Assembly (NCBI GenBank): GCA_026168455.1
Contig: CM047430.1
Span: 66,937,044 to 67,001,043, forward strand
DNA length: 64,000 bases
DNA from: Theocolax elegans
Taxonomy: Eukaryota; Arthropoda; Insecta; Hymenoptera; Cerocephalidae
Reading direction: 5' to 3'
Part shown: piece by piece, positions 10,304-22,964 of the stretch
Position numbering within the stretch: position 1 is the stretch's first letter
Layout: each line of letters opens with the position of its first letter
Position numbers and translations under genes: made by a program
The notes under the pieces: generated by a model
The model's input: the letters and a program-made list of their open reading frames with translations, nothing else
The model's database searches: none
What the model was told of the DNA's origin: nothing

Positions 10304-11375
10304 AATAAAATCAGCTGTTCCACGACGTTTGTCTATTTTTAAGGTGTATTAACTTAATAAAAATGCTCTTTCATCGAGCAAGTCAAAACCAAAAGCACAA
10401 ACGATTGAAAAGATATGAAAAACATTTTAGCAAATTTGATCGCAAAATTAAAAAAGCATACATATCTTGAAAATTATAGTACCGAAGATAAAAACAATAT
10501 CTGATTGAATTTAATAATCTAATGACTTACGTTCAAATTATTAAATGGAAGGACATAGTGAATAAAAAAAATGAGTTGTACATTAAAAATATTATTAAAT
10601 ACATTATTAATATTGATAACCATAATAAAAGTTTAGATTGTAAAAATAAAAAGAAATGTGTACGTTGTATAATAATTCTTCATTCGCGTATAGGAACAAT
10701 ATAGGAGTATAACCGGTATCGCTTCAATTATAGTTTCCATATATAGGATGGTAAACGAGAAAATTCATAGAGAAACGAAGTGGAATAGGGTTCACTTAGA
10801 CAATGGTCATCGAATTGAGACATGTATAACCGAGACTTGTTATACCATTTTGAATCCACGTATCAGTCTGCACTTATAGACGACACTTGAGAATTATAAT
10901 ACCTACGGAAAGGCATCTGGAACGTACTGGCCCGTCGGACAATTTCGGTTTATGAGGAAACGTAAAATCGTAAACACGAACTGTAAAGTTTCGATGCGGC
11001 GGGATGAACGACACATCGAAGGAATATTCGTCACACGGATGATTTTCCGCACTCCCGGTACTTGGATCAATTTTTATTTAATTTACCATAGTCGAGTAAA
11101 TTTAATTCAATTTTTGACATTCGAAAGAAAATGTAATTTCATACATACTAAACACGCTGTTAATATGTACTTAATATGATTTTTCTAGAAATTGAAGAAT
11201 TTTTTTTATTTATACGTATTTTACTTTACTTTAACTTAAAGTTATTTTTTTACATCAAATTCATTAATTTAAAATATAGTTATATTGTTACTTAATACAA
11301 ATTTTATATCATTCATTGATAATAATTACATTTTATGTTTTATTTATTCACCAACATATATGAATAAGTAAAGAA
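10304..11375. other. AT-rich non-coding stretch
   Basis: Mostly AT-rich. About 10700-11060 is more balanced in composition, but the open frame across 10952-11179 shows no recognisable domain. I see no gene or element here. Confidence 0.5.
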
Positions 11376-12000
11376 AATATAAAAAAAAAATTTTTTTGAC
11401 TTCCATTTTTATAATCTAAAATTTTTGTGGTACATTTGTAATAAAACCATAGACTTTTCTAGAAATTTTTAACAAGATAAAATCATTTTAACCATAGTCA
11501 TGCAGAAAATGTATCAAGAATTAGTGTTCGGAGCCTTATGCTCATTGCAGGACATCCATTTTTGGATTTAATTGAAATTTATTGGGATTATACTTTCAAG
11601 TTATTGTTTAAAATTTACACAGGCTTTTTTTATTTTAACAGTGTTTTGTTTATTAGATAAAAGTTTGTATTAAACATTGTTATTTTTGCATAAAAAACTT
11701 AATTTTTTAATAAAATATTGCTTTAATAAACAAAAAACTGTTCATATTAAAAAAAGGGTGTGTGAAGTTTAAACAATTACTTGAAAGAATAAAATCACAA
11801 AAAATTTCAAATAAATCCAAAAATTGATGTCCCGCAAGGAGCATTTGACATCAAACACTAAATTTCATACATTTTTCTGCATGACTGTGGTTAAAATGAT
11901 TTTATCTTGTTAAACATTTTCAGAAAAGTTTATATTTTTATTATAAATTTGACACAAAAGTTTTAGATCATAAAAATGAAAATAAAAAAAAAAATATTTT
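11376..12000. mobile_element. Near-complete palindromic element of about 625 bp
   Basis: The two halves are imperfect reverse complements along almost the whole length, with the centre near 11690. Diagnostic pairs are AACAAGATAAAATCATTTTA (about 11470) with TAAAATGATTTTATCTTGTT (about 11892), AGTCATGCAGAAAATGTAT with ATACATTTTTCTGCATGACT, and CATTGCAGGACATC with GATGTCCCGCAAGGAG. The outer parts are A/T runs, so the exact ends and any target duplication are unclear. It has no coding frame. It is unrelated in sequence to the foldback copies A to C. Confidence 0.85.
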
Positions 12001-12179
12001 TGATATTTATAATATCCGTAGCTGTAAGTAAATTTATTTATCATAATTTTATAGATAACGATTGATCCAATTTTTATCGAGGTTGTTTACGCTCTTTATG
12101 TGGGATCCCTCGAAATTGTATTATAACTTATAAAATAAATTTCATATACGAATTGAATAATATTTGGAAATGGAATTGA

Positions 12180-13000
12180 TTAGTGAAGCAGTTCCCCTCG
12201 CGTGTTTGGTCAGACGCACGCAGAGATCCAACGATTCGAACGAAACGCAGAACGCCGAGCAACCCCTATAAAAAAGAGAAAGAAAAGGGAAAGTACTATA
12301 ACGTCAGTCCAATTTTGCGAAATGTCACTGGCATTCCCTATCTTCTCGCGCGATCGCGATCCTCGGCCAGTGCGCGCGAGTGAGACAGAGGCAAAGCGAG
12401 GAAAAAGGAGAAAATTAATTATCAAACGTTAACCCTGGGGTCAATCGCGAGGAAAATGTATCCCGTGACGTAACGCCATGTATACACATATACGTATGTG
12501 GACATATATATATAGAGAGAGAGAGATCGAAAAGGAGGGGGTTGGAAAAAAAGCCGCGTGCTCGGCGAATTTCGGAATCCTCTTGCGAGGGAGTGGCTTG
12601 CGCGCGAATCGAGCGAGGGTGGCGTAGCCGAGTGAGCTTGCGCGAGATCCTGGGGATGAAGTCGCGAGAGCGCGCGCATGCTACGCCGGAACCAGATCCT
12701 GCTTGACGTCCTCGCCCCATTTTCGCATCTCGCTCCGCCAGGCCGGTCGCGCACTTTTACTTATGGCACCGCGGCACTCGAGCCACCGCCGCAGCCGCCG
12801 CTCGCAGCATCCGTCGACGCCAACGCAGATATCAACGAGAATCATTTTTACTTCGATTAGAACTACGATTCTCGCTTTGCGGACCGACCACTCACCGAGA
12901 TTTTGATTGCTCCGGTGACTCCGCGGATTGGACTTTGGGTGACTCTCCGAGTTACCGTCGCAACGGCAAACCTTTCACTTTGACTGATTTCCTCAACTGT
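12180..13000 (+). promoter_or_regulatory. GC-rich island with candidate noncoding first exon
   Basis: The island begins purine-rich, holds a CRE-like TGACGTAA (12466-12473), a short TA/GA repeat (12501-12527) and a CpG-rich core (12550-12830). It ends in balanced sequence that stops at a GTAAGT donor-like site (13001-13006, after CTCAACT), where the DNA becomes AT-rich like an intron. This arrangement resembles a promoter plus 5' untranslated exon on the plus strand. The donor lacks the usual AG before GT, and no acceptor or downstream coding exon can be assigned in this window. Open frames on both strands are arginine- and serine-rich and overlapping, so they are not called. Confidence 0.3.
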
Positions 13001-13006
13001 AAGTCT

Positions 13007-13719
13007 ATTACGATCTTACGCTTGCTATTTATGTTTCTCAACATTACTTCTCATATTTTAAATTTATCTCGTCTTTTTTTTATGCGCCTCTACGTTTGTT
13101 TTATCCTGTACTAGTTAGTAGGAAAAATTGTCACTTGCTATGTACTTGTAGCAACGACCGATTATTAATATTTTTTCATCACATTTTTACGTTTTTAATT
13201 ACTACTAAGCGAGTACAACTTTTTAGAATATTCAAAGGATGTCTTGAATTATCTACCTTTGACATTTTTATTTAAGATAACACCGATCTGTGATAAGATA
13301 TTAATTATTTTTTTAAATCACTTTTTGATAAACAGTTTATTTAATTTGAAAAATAATATACAATTATTTACTACACATCACATTCGAACTAAATACGATA
13401 ACTTTCAATTATCACATTCGATTATCAGTAGAGCACACTGTGAATACTCTAAGCTATCATTCATTTTACCACCCCATCACATGCGAAGAAAAACTGAAAT
13501 TTAACCTTAAGTACACAAGTGTAAAACCTTGTATTGACACATCAGATTCGAATCAAGATTTCTAGAAACAAATATATCTTTAAAATGAAAAGCCTAATCT
13601 CGTTTACCGGTGCCGGTTTACCTAGTGCATCTTCTAAGTCACGGATCTACGATTTTCCACATTATTTATAAGCCTCCCGTAAACCATTTAATTTTCTATT
13701 TACCATAAGGTTTGCGCGC
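13007..13719. other. AT-rich stretch, possible intron start
   Basis: AT-rich sequence with no recognisable feature. If the donor at 13001 is used, this would be intron. Confidence 0.45.
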
Positions 13720-14560
13720 ACAAACTTCAATTACAACCCGAGCGCGCGCGCGCGCGCACAATTTTTTTTTCTTCCGTGTATACCGTTGGTTTCGCGCGCG
13801 CAGCCCGGCGTCGATGAAATTGTCGACAGAAACTTTTAATCGACAATAATATTTTTTATCGGCAATAAAAATAAATTTCATTGGCAGTAAAATTTCTACG
13901 CGGCGCACTCCCCGCGTAAACTCGAACAAAACGCGCTCGTGGCATCCATAACGAAATTAAACTCGACTACCGGGTATACACACCTTACGTTATACCTTGG
14001 ATTTTTCAAAAAAAAAAAAAAAACATCCACACACGGACGTACGCTCGACTACGCGGCGAGATTCGTACTGCGGATCCGCAACAGTTTTGGTTTTCACTTT
14101 TCGGTAACTCTGCGTTATATTCCGACCATTCTTTCCTTTTTTTTTTGTTACCTCGAACGCGGAAGAGTTTTACGCTTAGCCACTTTGTTGCGGTCGTAAA
14201 CTGCTAACCCAGATTTTTCGAGTTTTCATCTGGAAATTGTCCGATTCGTCAAGGAAGTTCGGCGGAGGTTCGGCAACAACTCGACCGCAACCCTTTGTGT
14301 TGGGTTCGAGTCCCGACGGGCCGTCGGATAGATAGACAATTGGATGTTGGGTGAAACTTTTGGTTTTCTCGGCTCGCCGTCGGCCGAGTTGAGCTTTACG
14401 AAGGGCAAAAAATACGTATTTGGTTCACGTGAACCCGGAAGAGAAGAATTTTTAGTTTTTCACTCAATTAGTTACACCTGTCGACAGAGCTGTCGATTCT
14501 CATTTTACACGCTTGGTGCATATTGTATAAACAGAAATGAATTTTAATAGCATAGATAAA
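13720..14560. other. Mixed-composition CpG-containing stretch
   Basis: It contains a (GC)n run at 13742-13757, a 15-base A run near 14009 and moderately GC-rich sequence to about 14520. A tRNA-like T-arm motif, GGGTTCGAGTCCC (about 14302-14314), is present but no full tRNA can be folded around it. No gene supported. Confidence 0.4.
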
Positions 14561-15659
14561 TAATATCGGCAGGAATTGTTAATGTTTGATAAAAATAATT
14601 TGTCATAATTATTTTATTGGATTTTTAAAGTATATTTAGATTATCAATTATCTAAAAAAGAAAGTCATAGCTATAGACGTTGAACAATTTGAATGAATAT
14701 AGTTTCATTCAGAATTTTTTAGAATTTATAGAATTATAATTATAATGGTAAATATTACATTTGTATTATTGTTATTTTTTTAATATGTTTTATTCAGACG
14801 TATATATGAGTGTTGTTCACAATTGACAAATCTTCTTATAGATGAGTTATGCTTGAATGTCAAAATACGATTACGGCAAGGAAAATGGACATTTTACTAT
14901 AAGTAGTGATAGAAAAACAGCTTCAACTTTTTATAACGTAATATATATTTAGCGAATTATACATAAAGCACGATATAATCTTGTTTTATGAATCAGTGAT
15001 TTTTTAACGCTCTTTTGAAACACAGTCGTATTTTATCTATTATAATTTTTGACATCTTTTTTAATCTTACACGATTCACATGGTCTTCTTCTAGGAATTT
15101 TAGTAGTCATCTCCTTGACATTAATACATATTCAGTGTATTATTATAATTTGGTAAAAATGTAACCTGAAACTCGGTATAAAAATAAAATTTCAAAAGAA
15201 AATAAGAAAACAGTGACTATAATTCAATTGACATTATATGAAAAATATAGAAATTAAGAAGAAAAACAGCTGATGATAACATTTTAACGTTATCCAATCA
15301 AATAAATACGATTATCGGATTCGTAATCGTCTACTCAACTTATAAAATAAAAAAAAACAGAAACGTAAAATCAACGAGTTATGGCAGAAAAAAAGTGTAA
15401 AACGCAAAAAAAAGGGAAAAGGAATAATAATAACATCACGTCGTTAAAAAAAAAGAGAATACGATCTTTAAAAATCATATAAGATCCGTCCAATAACTCT
15501 GGAGAAACTAAAATTTGCAAAACGAGGAATAAATTTTCAATTCATAGCTATCCAGAAAATATTGTCCCACATTTCCTGGGTTTCTCGCGTATCATAACAC
15601 CGCCGTTACGCATTTAAGTGTGCATTCTCCAGTAAAAAGAAGTATGTAGGTACTATCTC
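14561..15659. other. AT-rich non-coding stretch
   Basis: AT-rich DNA with A-rich runs near 15340-15470. I see no gene or element here. Confidence 0.55.
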
Positions 15660-16370
15660 GTTAATTTCGCGATTACCGGGCGCGCGCGCATAAGAAAAGC
15701 GCTCGCGCCCCCGTAAACCGCTACGCGGTAAATTTAACATCGGCGCGCAATTAGACGACGACGAAAAGAAAAAGATAGTGTGTGGTACATTCGAAAACGC
15801 AGAGAAAGAGACAGAGAGAGAGAGAGAGAGAGAGACATACAGAGACAGGTGAGAGGGATGCGTAAGACCAAGTTGACTTTCTTCGCACGGTACTACCGTT
15901 CCTCGGTGAGTGTAGCGCGTGTGTATGGGCGAGCGCGCGCACGCGATACGGCTCGGTCATAATGAAGTTGCACGAGCATGTTAATTGTGAAGTTAAACAG
16001 AAATAGGAGCATGAAAGCGTTGCGCCGGGGGTCAGTCGATGTCTGCCCATGAGCTTCGGGTATAATGCTCATTCGCTCGCGCGATAACTGCTCGCAAAAC
16101 CTCGGCAATGGCTCTTTAAATCAGTCTGGTTATGCTTTACCCTCTATGCCATATTTCCATTTGAGATTTTGTCTCCGGCTTTTTTTTTCAAATCGACCGC
16201 AACGATCGACACTCCTGTGCTTTATTGGCGTAAGCACCTTTCTCCCCCTCTCGCCCATCCCTTCCCTCTCCCCATCAATACGGTATATATACATTCGGCG
16301 AGGTTCGGCTCGTTCGTTTTCCCGGTTGATCGAATTTTTATCGCGTAATCCTTTCTTTATATACTGGTTA
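15660..16370. promoter_or_regulatory. GC-rich island with GA repeat
   Basis: The island holds a CpG-rich start (15678-15740), a (GA)n run at about 15811-15835 and a donor-like CAG|GTGAGA (about 15846-15854). A balanced stretch with TATATA near 16285 follows. Open frames on both strands are repeat-driven. A role as promoter or enhancer is inferred from composition only. Confidence 0.3.
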
Positions 16371-17569
16371 TATTAATAAGGTTTTCATATCGATCCTTAT
16401 ACGCATAAACGCCTCCCTTCTTTATTTTCCTCTTTTTTAGGGATTACACGCCGATAGATGTGGGTATAGGTGTATATATATAGGTATAGGGCCTGATTCC
16501 GCAAGGACCAGTGTCGAGAAGAGAGGGGCCAACGAGTATAGAACGTTTGACGTGCAGCATTTAATAGATCGTAAAGGCGTATTTGAGTATCCCGATAAAT
16601 ATAACAACTCTTGGCCAAAGAGGATGGCCCGCGCGTCTTAAAGTACCATAGGTAATCGTGTCTGTCTGCGTCTCAAGTATCTCGTGATTAAATGCACTTT
16701 CGGCAATATCACCCTGCAATTGTAAATTAAATTTATTACATCTCTCTGTGTGTATACCTACAACTCTCTCTTTCTCTCTCTTTTTATGTAATTCTTATTA
16801 ACTTTATATACGCAAGCGTTCGAGCAATCAATTTTTAGGTATACCTATCGAGTACGGAGGACGATAAACGCGGCAATTTAAATAATATTCGCGAAATTGA
16901 AAGTATATTAAGCGATAAGCGATTTATTTACTTACATACGTATGTGCGTGCACGTGTGTTTATACTTAAATATAGGTAAATGTCACACATTGATGATAAT
17001 TTTATAATTTAATAACTGTAATTATTTTTTTTATTACTTACATAAATATGCGAGTAATGTTTTTACTAACTATGCGCGCACGTAAATTAATGCGATTGCG
17101 TTATTTTTAAATTGAACCATTTTTTTCTCATGCGTATTTTTGTCAATCGTGAATAAATATAGGATTTATTATTTATTCCGAGGTAGTGCGGTAAATTTTC
17201 TTTTATTATATAATATAGTTTAATTTTTTTATTTTCATCTATTTTTTTAGAAATTATACAGTATTTGTACGCACGTTAAGTATGACATTATTAGTAAAAA
17301 CAATTATTAATTTGAATTACGATATATACACTTGACGTTGATGAAAAAGTACTATATACACAAATGAAAAATATCTCTCAACGTAAATTCATAATCTCAG
17401 GAACGTTAAAGTGAATCTAAATTTTTTTCCTTTTCGTTCAACGCCTATTTAAAGTCAATTAAACATAGAAATCGTAAAAAAAAGCACTCAACCTTCATTA
17501 AGATTAGAAACACTTGATGAGAAAAAAAAGTCGAAATAAACTCAATTACATCGTGTTCGACCGCAATTT
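16371..17569. other. AT-rich non-coding stretch
   Basis: Mostly AT-rich with a small CT run near 16765-16785. No gene, RNA or transposon signal seen. Confidence 0.5.
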
Positions 17570-18280
17570 CAGTGGAAAAAAGAGGTATATCTCCGGAGGC
17601 TGAGGTCCGTCCATAACAAGACCGAGCGATAAATCAATGAAACAGATTCAATTCGAACAAAATCCGTATAATAATCGTAAAAAAAAGGCAAGTCAACAGC
17701 TAGAGTTATAAGAAGATAAGTTTTTAAGCCGACATGAAGCTAGAAAGACGCGCGTCGAAGGCAGGCGGGCTAAACACGCTCGAGAGAGAGAGAGTGAGGC
17801 TTGGAATATGGCCGGCCCCTCTGACTCTCTCCCTCCTGACCCGCAGCAGCCGGATCGATCCTGGTTTCCGTGCCCCCGCAAGCTCTCACCATCTCTCTCT
17901 CTCTCTCTCTTACTCGCCCCCTCCGATGCTTTCGCAGCCCTCACGGCTCTTTCATCGAAGCGGCGGGCGAGAGCAACGTACCCGCTGTTTCCTCCTACCC
18001 CCTATGTACACGTATATATATATACATATACATATATACATGCATGTGCAGGGAAGTTTCGAGCGCCAGCCATTCCGGCACATAAATTTCGAGATCGCTT
18101 TAAAACCATCGTTAAAAAATCACTTTTCTCTCTTGCTCGCTCTCTCGCGCTTTTTCTATACAGGAAAATGCGGCAGGAGATTCCTTTTTTCCCCGACACG
18201 GCCTCACTTTTTTTCCTTCCTTTTTCTCGGTTCGTTGTTAATGGGAGCTTTTTTCCCTAGATTCAATGGATAACCCGCGT
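17570..18280. promoter_or_regulatory. GC-rich island with CT and TA repeats
   Basis: This is a GC-rich island with a short GA run (17782-17793), a (CT)n run (17892-17910) and a TA/TACA repeat (about 18010-18042). A pyrimidine-rich part follows to about 18240. The longest open frame (17734-18273) is made of serine and leucine runs from the CT repeats, overlaps other frames and is not credible as a gene. Confidence 0.3.
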
Positions 18281-18829
18281 TATAGCTCAATCTACGTAAA
18301 ATACGCTCGACCTTAGTAGTACTACTATATATCAGTATATACGTTCAATTATTTTTGGAATTTTTTTACATTTACATTTAACGTATTACGATGTTTTTCT
18401 TTTTATATCCAACGTGTTATCCGATAAACTTTGATTCAAACGCTCTTGAATATTATGTACGATCGTTTCGTTTCTGTGATTCATTATTATATATTAGGTC
18501 ATTTTTTTCTTTTACCTAATATATTATTTTGTTCGTCTATCAAATTTAATTAATGAACATTAAATTATCTCGATTGTTAGTCAAAGCTAAAGTGTTCTCA
18601 AATAAACATAGAAGAAAAACTGTTTGATGCTAAATGATTCCTCTATACAATTAGGCAAAATTTTTTTACACAAAAAAATTGTAAAATCAAAGTTTTGTGC
18701 ATCTAATTAAAATAAAATACAAACAGCCGTGAACTAATTTTTCTTTTAGTCATATACATACCTGTGCATCGATCGAGCAGCGTCGCTATTAATCATTTTC
18801 TCTTTCATCTCGAAGATATCTCGGCCAAT
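18281..18829. other. AT-rich spacer
   Basis: AT-rich DNA separating two islands. Nothing recognised. Confidence 0.5.
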
Positions 18830-19414
18830 GATAATATTCCGATTTGAAAATCGTATATCATCACTTTCGTATATGTGTGTGTGTGTACGCGTGTAAGATA
18901 GGCTCCTCTCCCGATCGCATCAGGAGCGCATCGCGCGAAGAGAAATCGCTCCATAATGGCACCGATATAGGGGTCCCCCCGTTTAATGGCCTCCTCGCAT
19001 GCCCCCGGATTTTTACGAAAAAGCCACACCCCACGATGGCCGCTCGATACGTTGCGGCAGAAGGAAGGAAGAGGAGAAGGGGGGGGGTCTCGACTTTTCT
19101 ACCTCGAGCGAAAGACGCGTATACAGACATATATATATATGTATACCATATAGAAGGATCCGGTTGCGCGGTTCGGCTCCTCGAACTTCGGGAGGAAAAG
19201 CTCTCTTCTGTGCAGTCTCTCTTTCTTTAACGACGCGGCGCCTTTTTTCTGAACGTAGTCTCTCCTTATTATTTCGTCCGGCGACTTGATTCTCGGATTA
19301 CGCCCCGAGAGAAATCGGCTAGGGAACCTCGGTTTTATTTTTTTTCTTCCTTCTTCCATTGGTACATATATAGAAGGGCCGAGGCACGTGGGAATCCGGT
19401 AATTGCGTTCTTCG

Positions 19415-19460
<46 letters not shown>

Positions 19461-19480
19461 CGAGGTTCATGAATTTATAC
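18830..19480. promoter_or_regulatory. GC-rich island with PHO-like site and long TA repeat
   Basis: The island contains a TG run near 18872-18886, a perfect GCCATTAT on the minus strand (18953-18960) and ACGATGGCCGC near 19033. A G-run follows (19080-19087), and the 3' edge carries a (TA)n repeat (19420-19456). It resembles the island at 28560-29220. Its regulatory role is inferred. Confidence 0.35.
19420..19456. repeat. (TA)n microsatellite
   Basis: Uninterrupted TA run of about 18 units at the edge of a GC-rich island. Confidence 0.95.
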
Positions 19481-22227
19481 GAATACCTTTTGTGAGATCC
19501 TTGAGACCGATAAATTAGGAATATAAATGAAGTTGGGTAACATTTTCGCTGACACTTTTATCGCTCTTTCTCATACTTAATTTATCGAGAAAAGTGAATT
19601 TGGTACCGAGAACGTCTTTGTACATTTTTTTCTCTTATATATATTTGTCTGACATTGTAATGTACGTGTATCAAAGCATTATATGCGTAATGGCTGATAC
19701 ATTAAAGAAAATTGAGCTGTAAATAATTTGAATCGTAGAAAATAACCACCCTTAGTACAAATCAAAACGATTTTTTTGGTGAAATGTAGACATTTTTTCA
19801 AAATTTGGTAAAAATTGAACAGCTACAACCTATAAAATAACTATTCATAATCTCACATCATTAAAAATAGAGAAATTTTAGTAGATTATTATTTTACATA
19901 AAAATTATACTAAAAATGAAAATATGCATTTTAATAATTACACGAAGAAAAATGCTTCATTAAATATTACTATACTTGTTAGCAATACACACATACGCAT
20001 ATATATTATATATGTATACATTTTTATTACATCTTGTATTAAATTTTACCACAAATATAGTTCATCAATTTTTCTCTTACTTTTAATGTTTGCCTAACAA
20101 TTGCTACAAAGGGTTGTAAATTTAATTAAATTTTTTCTGTATGCCATGTACAACAACACATAATAAAAATTCTCTACCAATTCATTGGCACAAATAGTTT
20201 ATATATTATTATAAAAAATGAAATTTAATTAATTTTAACAAAATTATCAAATGCTTTTTAAATTATTTATATTCTGTAGTAATTGAATTTGGCTGATGAT
20301 TATTACAATTCCAAAATACTGTTTAACTACGAAAGCATGTCAAAATTTGAATAACACAACTTTAATAAGTAAAGAATTAATGCTCATTTCATTTATCATC
20401 AATTTATTTTCAAACAGATTAACGTATTTTCTAAGTATTCAAATAGTGTAAGAAGTGTTAATAAAGCTACAAATGTTATTATTTTAAAGGATGCTTCACC
20501 AGAAATTACAAATTTTTCACAAAAATCGCATTTTATACTGTAATTTTTTTTTCAATATTCACTATGTAAAGTATTCCGTAATTTTTACAGTATATATAGC
20601 TATAGGTCAGCCTTTTACTTCGATAATTACACATTTTTTTAACTCAAGAATATAAACTACCTTTATTCTAAAATTTGGACATAAAAAACTGATCTTATCA
20701 GTTTATATTTTTTGTATCAAAAACTAATCTATTTTTCACCACCGTGACTTTTCTCAGCTCATTTCGCCGATTGGTTTCAAAGCTATAACAAATTGAAAAA
20801 AAGCAGTTTTTGTTTTTTAAACACTGTACGTTTTTTAAACTCGTAGACATCACAATTTTAACACGTTTTTAGCAATTCGACAATTTTTATTATTACAAAA
20901 AGCCTCCTCTACGATGAAGCAACCTCGATAATCTAAATATATTTTTACTTCTAGAAAATATACACATTTTTAGTAACACTTTTCTCAATGTAAATTAAGA
21001 AACGTATAATCTTTTTTTTATAAATCCATTATAGAATATAAAACGATTTATAAAATAGTAATATTTAATGAGCGTTTATGTATCCTCCGACACCTAGCTT
21101 TACAACGGTTTAGATAACTATTTTTCGTGCAATTATATGCAACGAAGCTTAAGAATTCTCGAGACTATTATGAAAAACAAGGGTTAGAAAGAGGCTACTT
21201 AGGGAGCCCATACCTGCACGCTCGAAGATACTAAAATTTACCCTCATTAAACCGTAATCTACTTGTAATATATTTATACCTGAAATATGAGCAAATGAAA
21301 TATCGGCTGTAAAGTAAATTATTGCTATATTAGTTTGAATTTTCATCTATTTTATATTACGGATATTTCGAATTACCTTGTAAATACAATAATAAGCTTA
21401 CGCAGACACTCGTATTACACATTGCGGAATTGGTAAATTAATGAAAAAAATCGACTAAAAAGTGTACTTCTTTTTTACACCGAGGTAATCGTAATGCATA
21501 AAAATCGTCGAAAGTTCTATATGATTTCTTTATCCTTTTTATTTTTTAAATGTCTTCGCCTATAAATCTTTAAAAGCTACTAACATAATATGTTTATAGA
21601 CACATTTTTTTGTAGGTGAAGTATTATCGAGTATAAAATAGGATATGTGCAGTAAAAAGAAAATCAAACTTCAAACATTAAAAACACTATACATAGACTG
21701 TATAAATTACTTTAACGACATTCCTGGTTATTTTAACAACTTCACACCTACCGTAAAAGATCGTGAAATTCTTTTCTACGCATAAACCATTTAATTTTCT
21801 CATTCTCTCTTTTGTCATAAGAGAAGCATTCTTTCTCGCTCCCTTATACTGTCTTTCAAATTGTCCAATCTTCATAAGGTTAATGGTCTAGTTATTAAGG
21901 AAACAAATCTTTTCGAAACAAAATTGCCTTTTTTAATGTTATTACACTTGCAAGTTAATACCTATACGCGATACAATGTCAATCCGCTTCTATACAAATT
22001 TTCAAAGTTGAAACAGTTGTTACTGATATAGACTAATCGATGCTATGCCATACTCCATTATGTATATTTTCTTATTATTTTTTATTAAATTTTATTATAA
22101 TTCACACTTTTTTTTTCATTTCATATCAATTTTAATTATTGTAAATAGCAAATTATTAGTATAGAATATGTTGAATTAATGCACGTAAAACAAAGCCAAG
22201 TCTATATAAAATCATCAAAATTAAAAT
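19481..22227. other. Long AT-rich non-coding stretch
   Basis: Nearly 2.7 kb of AT-rich DNA without recognisable genes. A weak pair of inverted 13-mers, AGGATGCTTCACC (about 20489) and GATGAAGCAACCT (about 20917), could be the ends of a decayed 440-bp element, but the flanking pairing is poor. A (TA)-rich spot lies near 20000-20015. Confidence 0.5.
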
Positions 22228-22579
22228 TTAAATGATTATATTTTTGATGGGATTTTTCGATTGAATTAACGAGTCAATATTTGTAGCGTAATACATTGGA
22301 AACATGATGTATTATAATTGAAATGAAAAATCCAAGTTGATGCTAATATAATATTTTTAATAGGTATTTGTGAATATAGAAACTTACATTATTGTATATG
22401 TGGTCATTGTAATAACTAAAAATTTTTAATTAAAAGTTTTTAGCACCAGAAGAATGAGACAAATAGTCTCCGAAATGTTGTGCAATTAATAACGCATATT
22501 GACTCGTTAAATTAATCGAAAAATCCCATCAAAATTACATATCACGAGTGTAAAAATGGAGAGGATTAAATGATTATAT
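22228..22579. mobile_element. Candidate insertion with inverted repeats and 14-bp flanking direct repeat
   Basis: A near-perfect inverted repeat of about 37 bp starts TTGATGGGATTTTTCGATT at about 22244 and returns as AATCGAAAAATCCCATCAA at about 22515-22532. ACGAGTCAATAT and its complement lie just inside. The AT-rich 14-mer TTAAATGATTATAT is present at 22228-22241 and again at 22566-22579, as if a target site had been duplicated. The right-hand repeat lies about 30 bp outside the inverted repeat, which a simple TIR element would not show. No coding frame. It may be a MITE, or an inverted repeat within a larger insertion. Confidence 0.6.
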
Positions 22580-22964
22580 ATTGACGGTAAATAAATTTTA
22601 ATTGAAAATATAATGTAATTATAGGCAATGTCATAGTTTTAAACAATATTTAATAAATAAATGTGTGAAAATTATATTACAGACATCCCTCTTGATGTTT
22701 AATTTTAAACAAAATCGAGATTATATGTGATTATCTTATCAAAAGTTTATAATACACATGTATAGGTATACGATTATTGTGGAAATTTCACATTTATTAT
22801 ATTATATACTACTCTCAATCAAACTCTTGGTTCTGTTTTTTAGTATAATAATATGAAGAATATCAACATTTTTATTTAATTAAATATCCAAAATTTAGAT
22901 AACAGATCAAATTTATCAAAGTTACAAACGTCGATAAAGTAAATTAAAAAAGATTATTTCCACA

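Noticed and set aside
14285..14335. tRNA-like B-box GGGTTCGAGTCCC with a T-arm that can pair
   Set aside because: No matching acceptor stem, D-arm or anticodon arm lies at the right distance upstream on either strand.
17734..18273. 179-codon open frame on the plus strand
   Set aside because: Most residues derive from CT and TA repeats. Other frames are equally open, and there is no domain.
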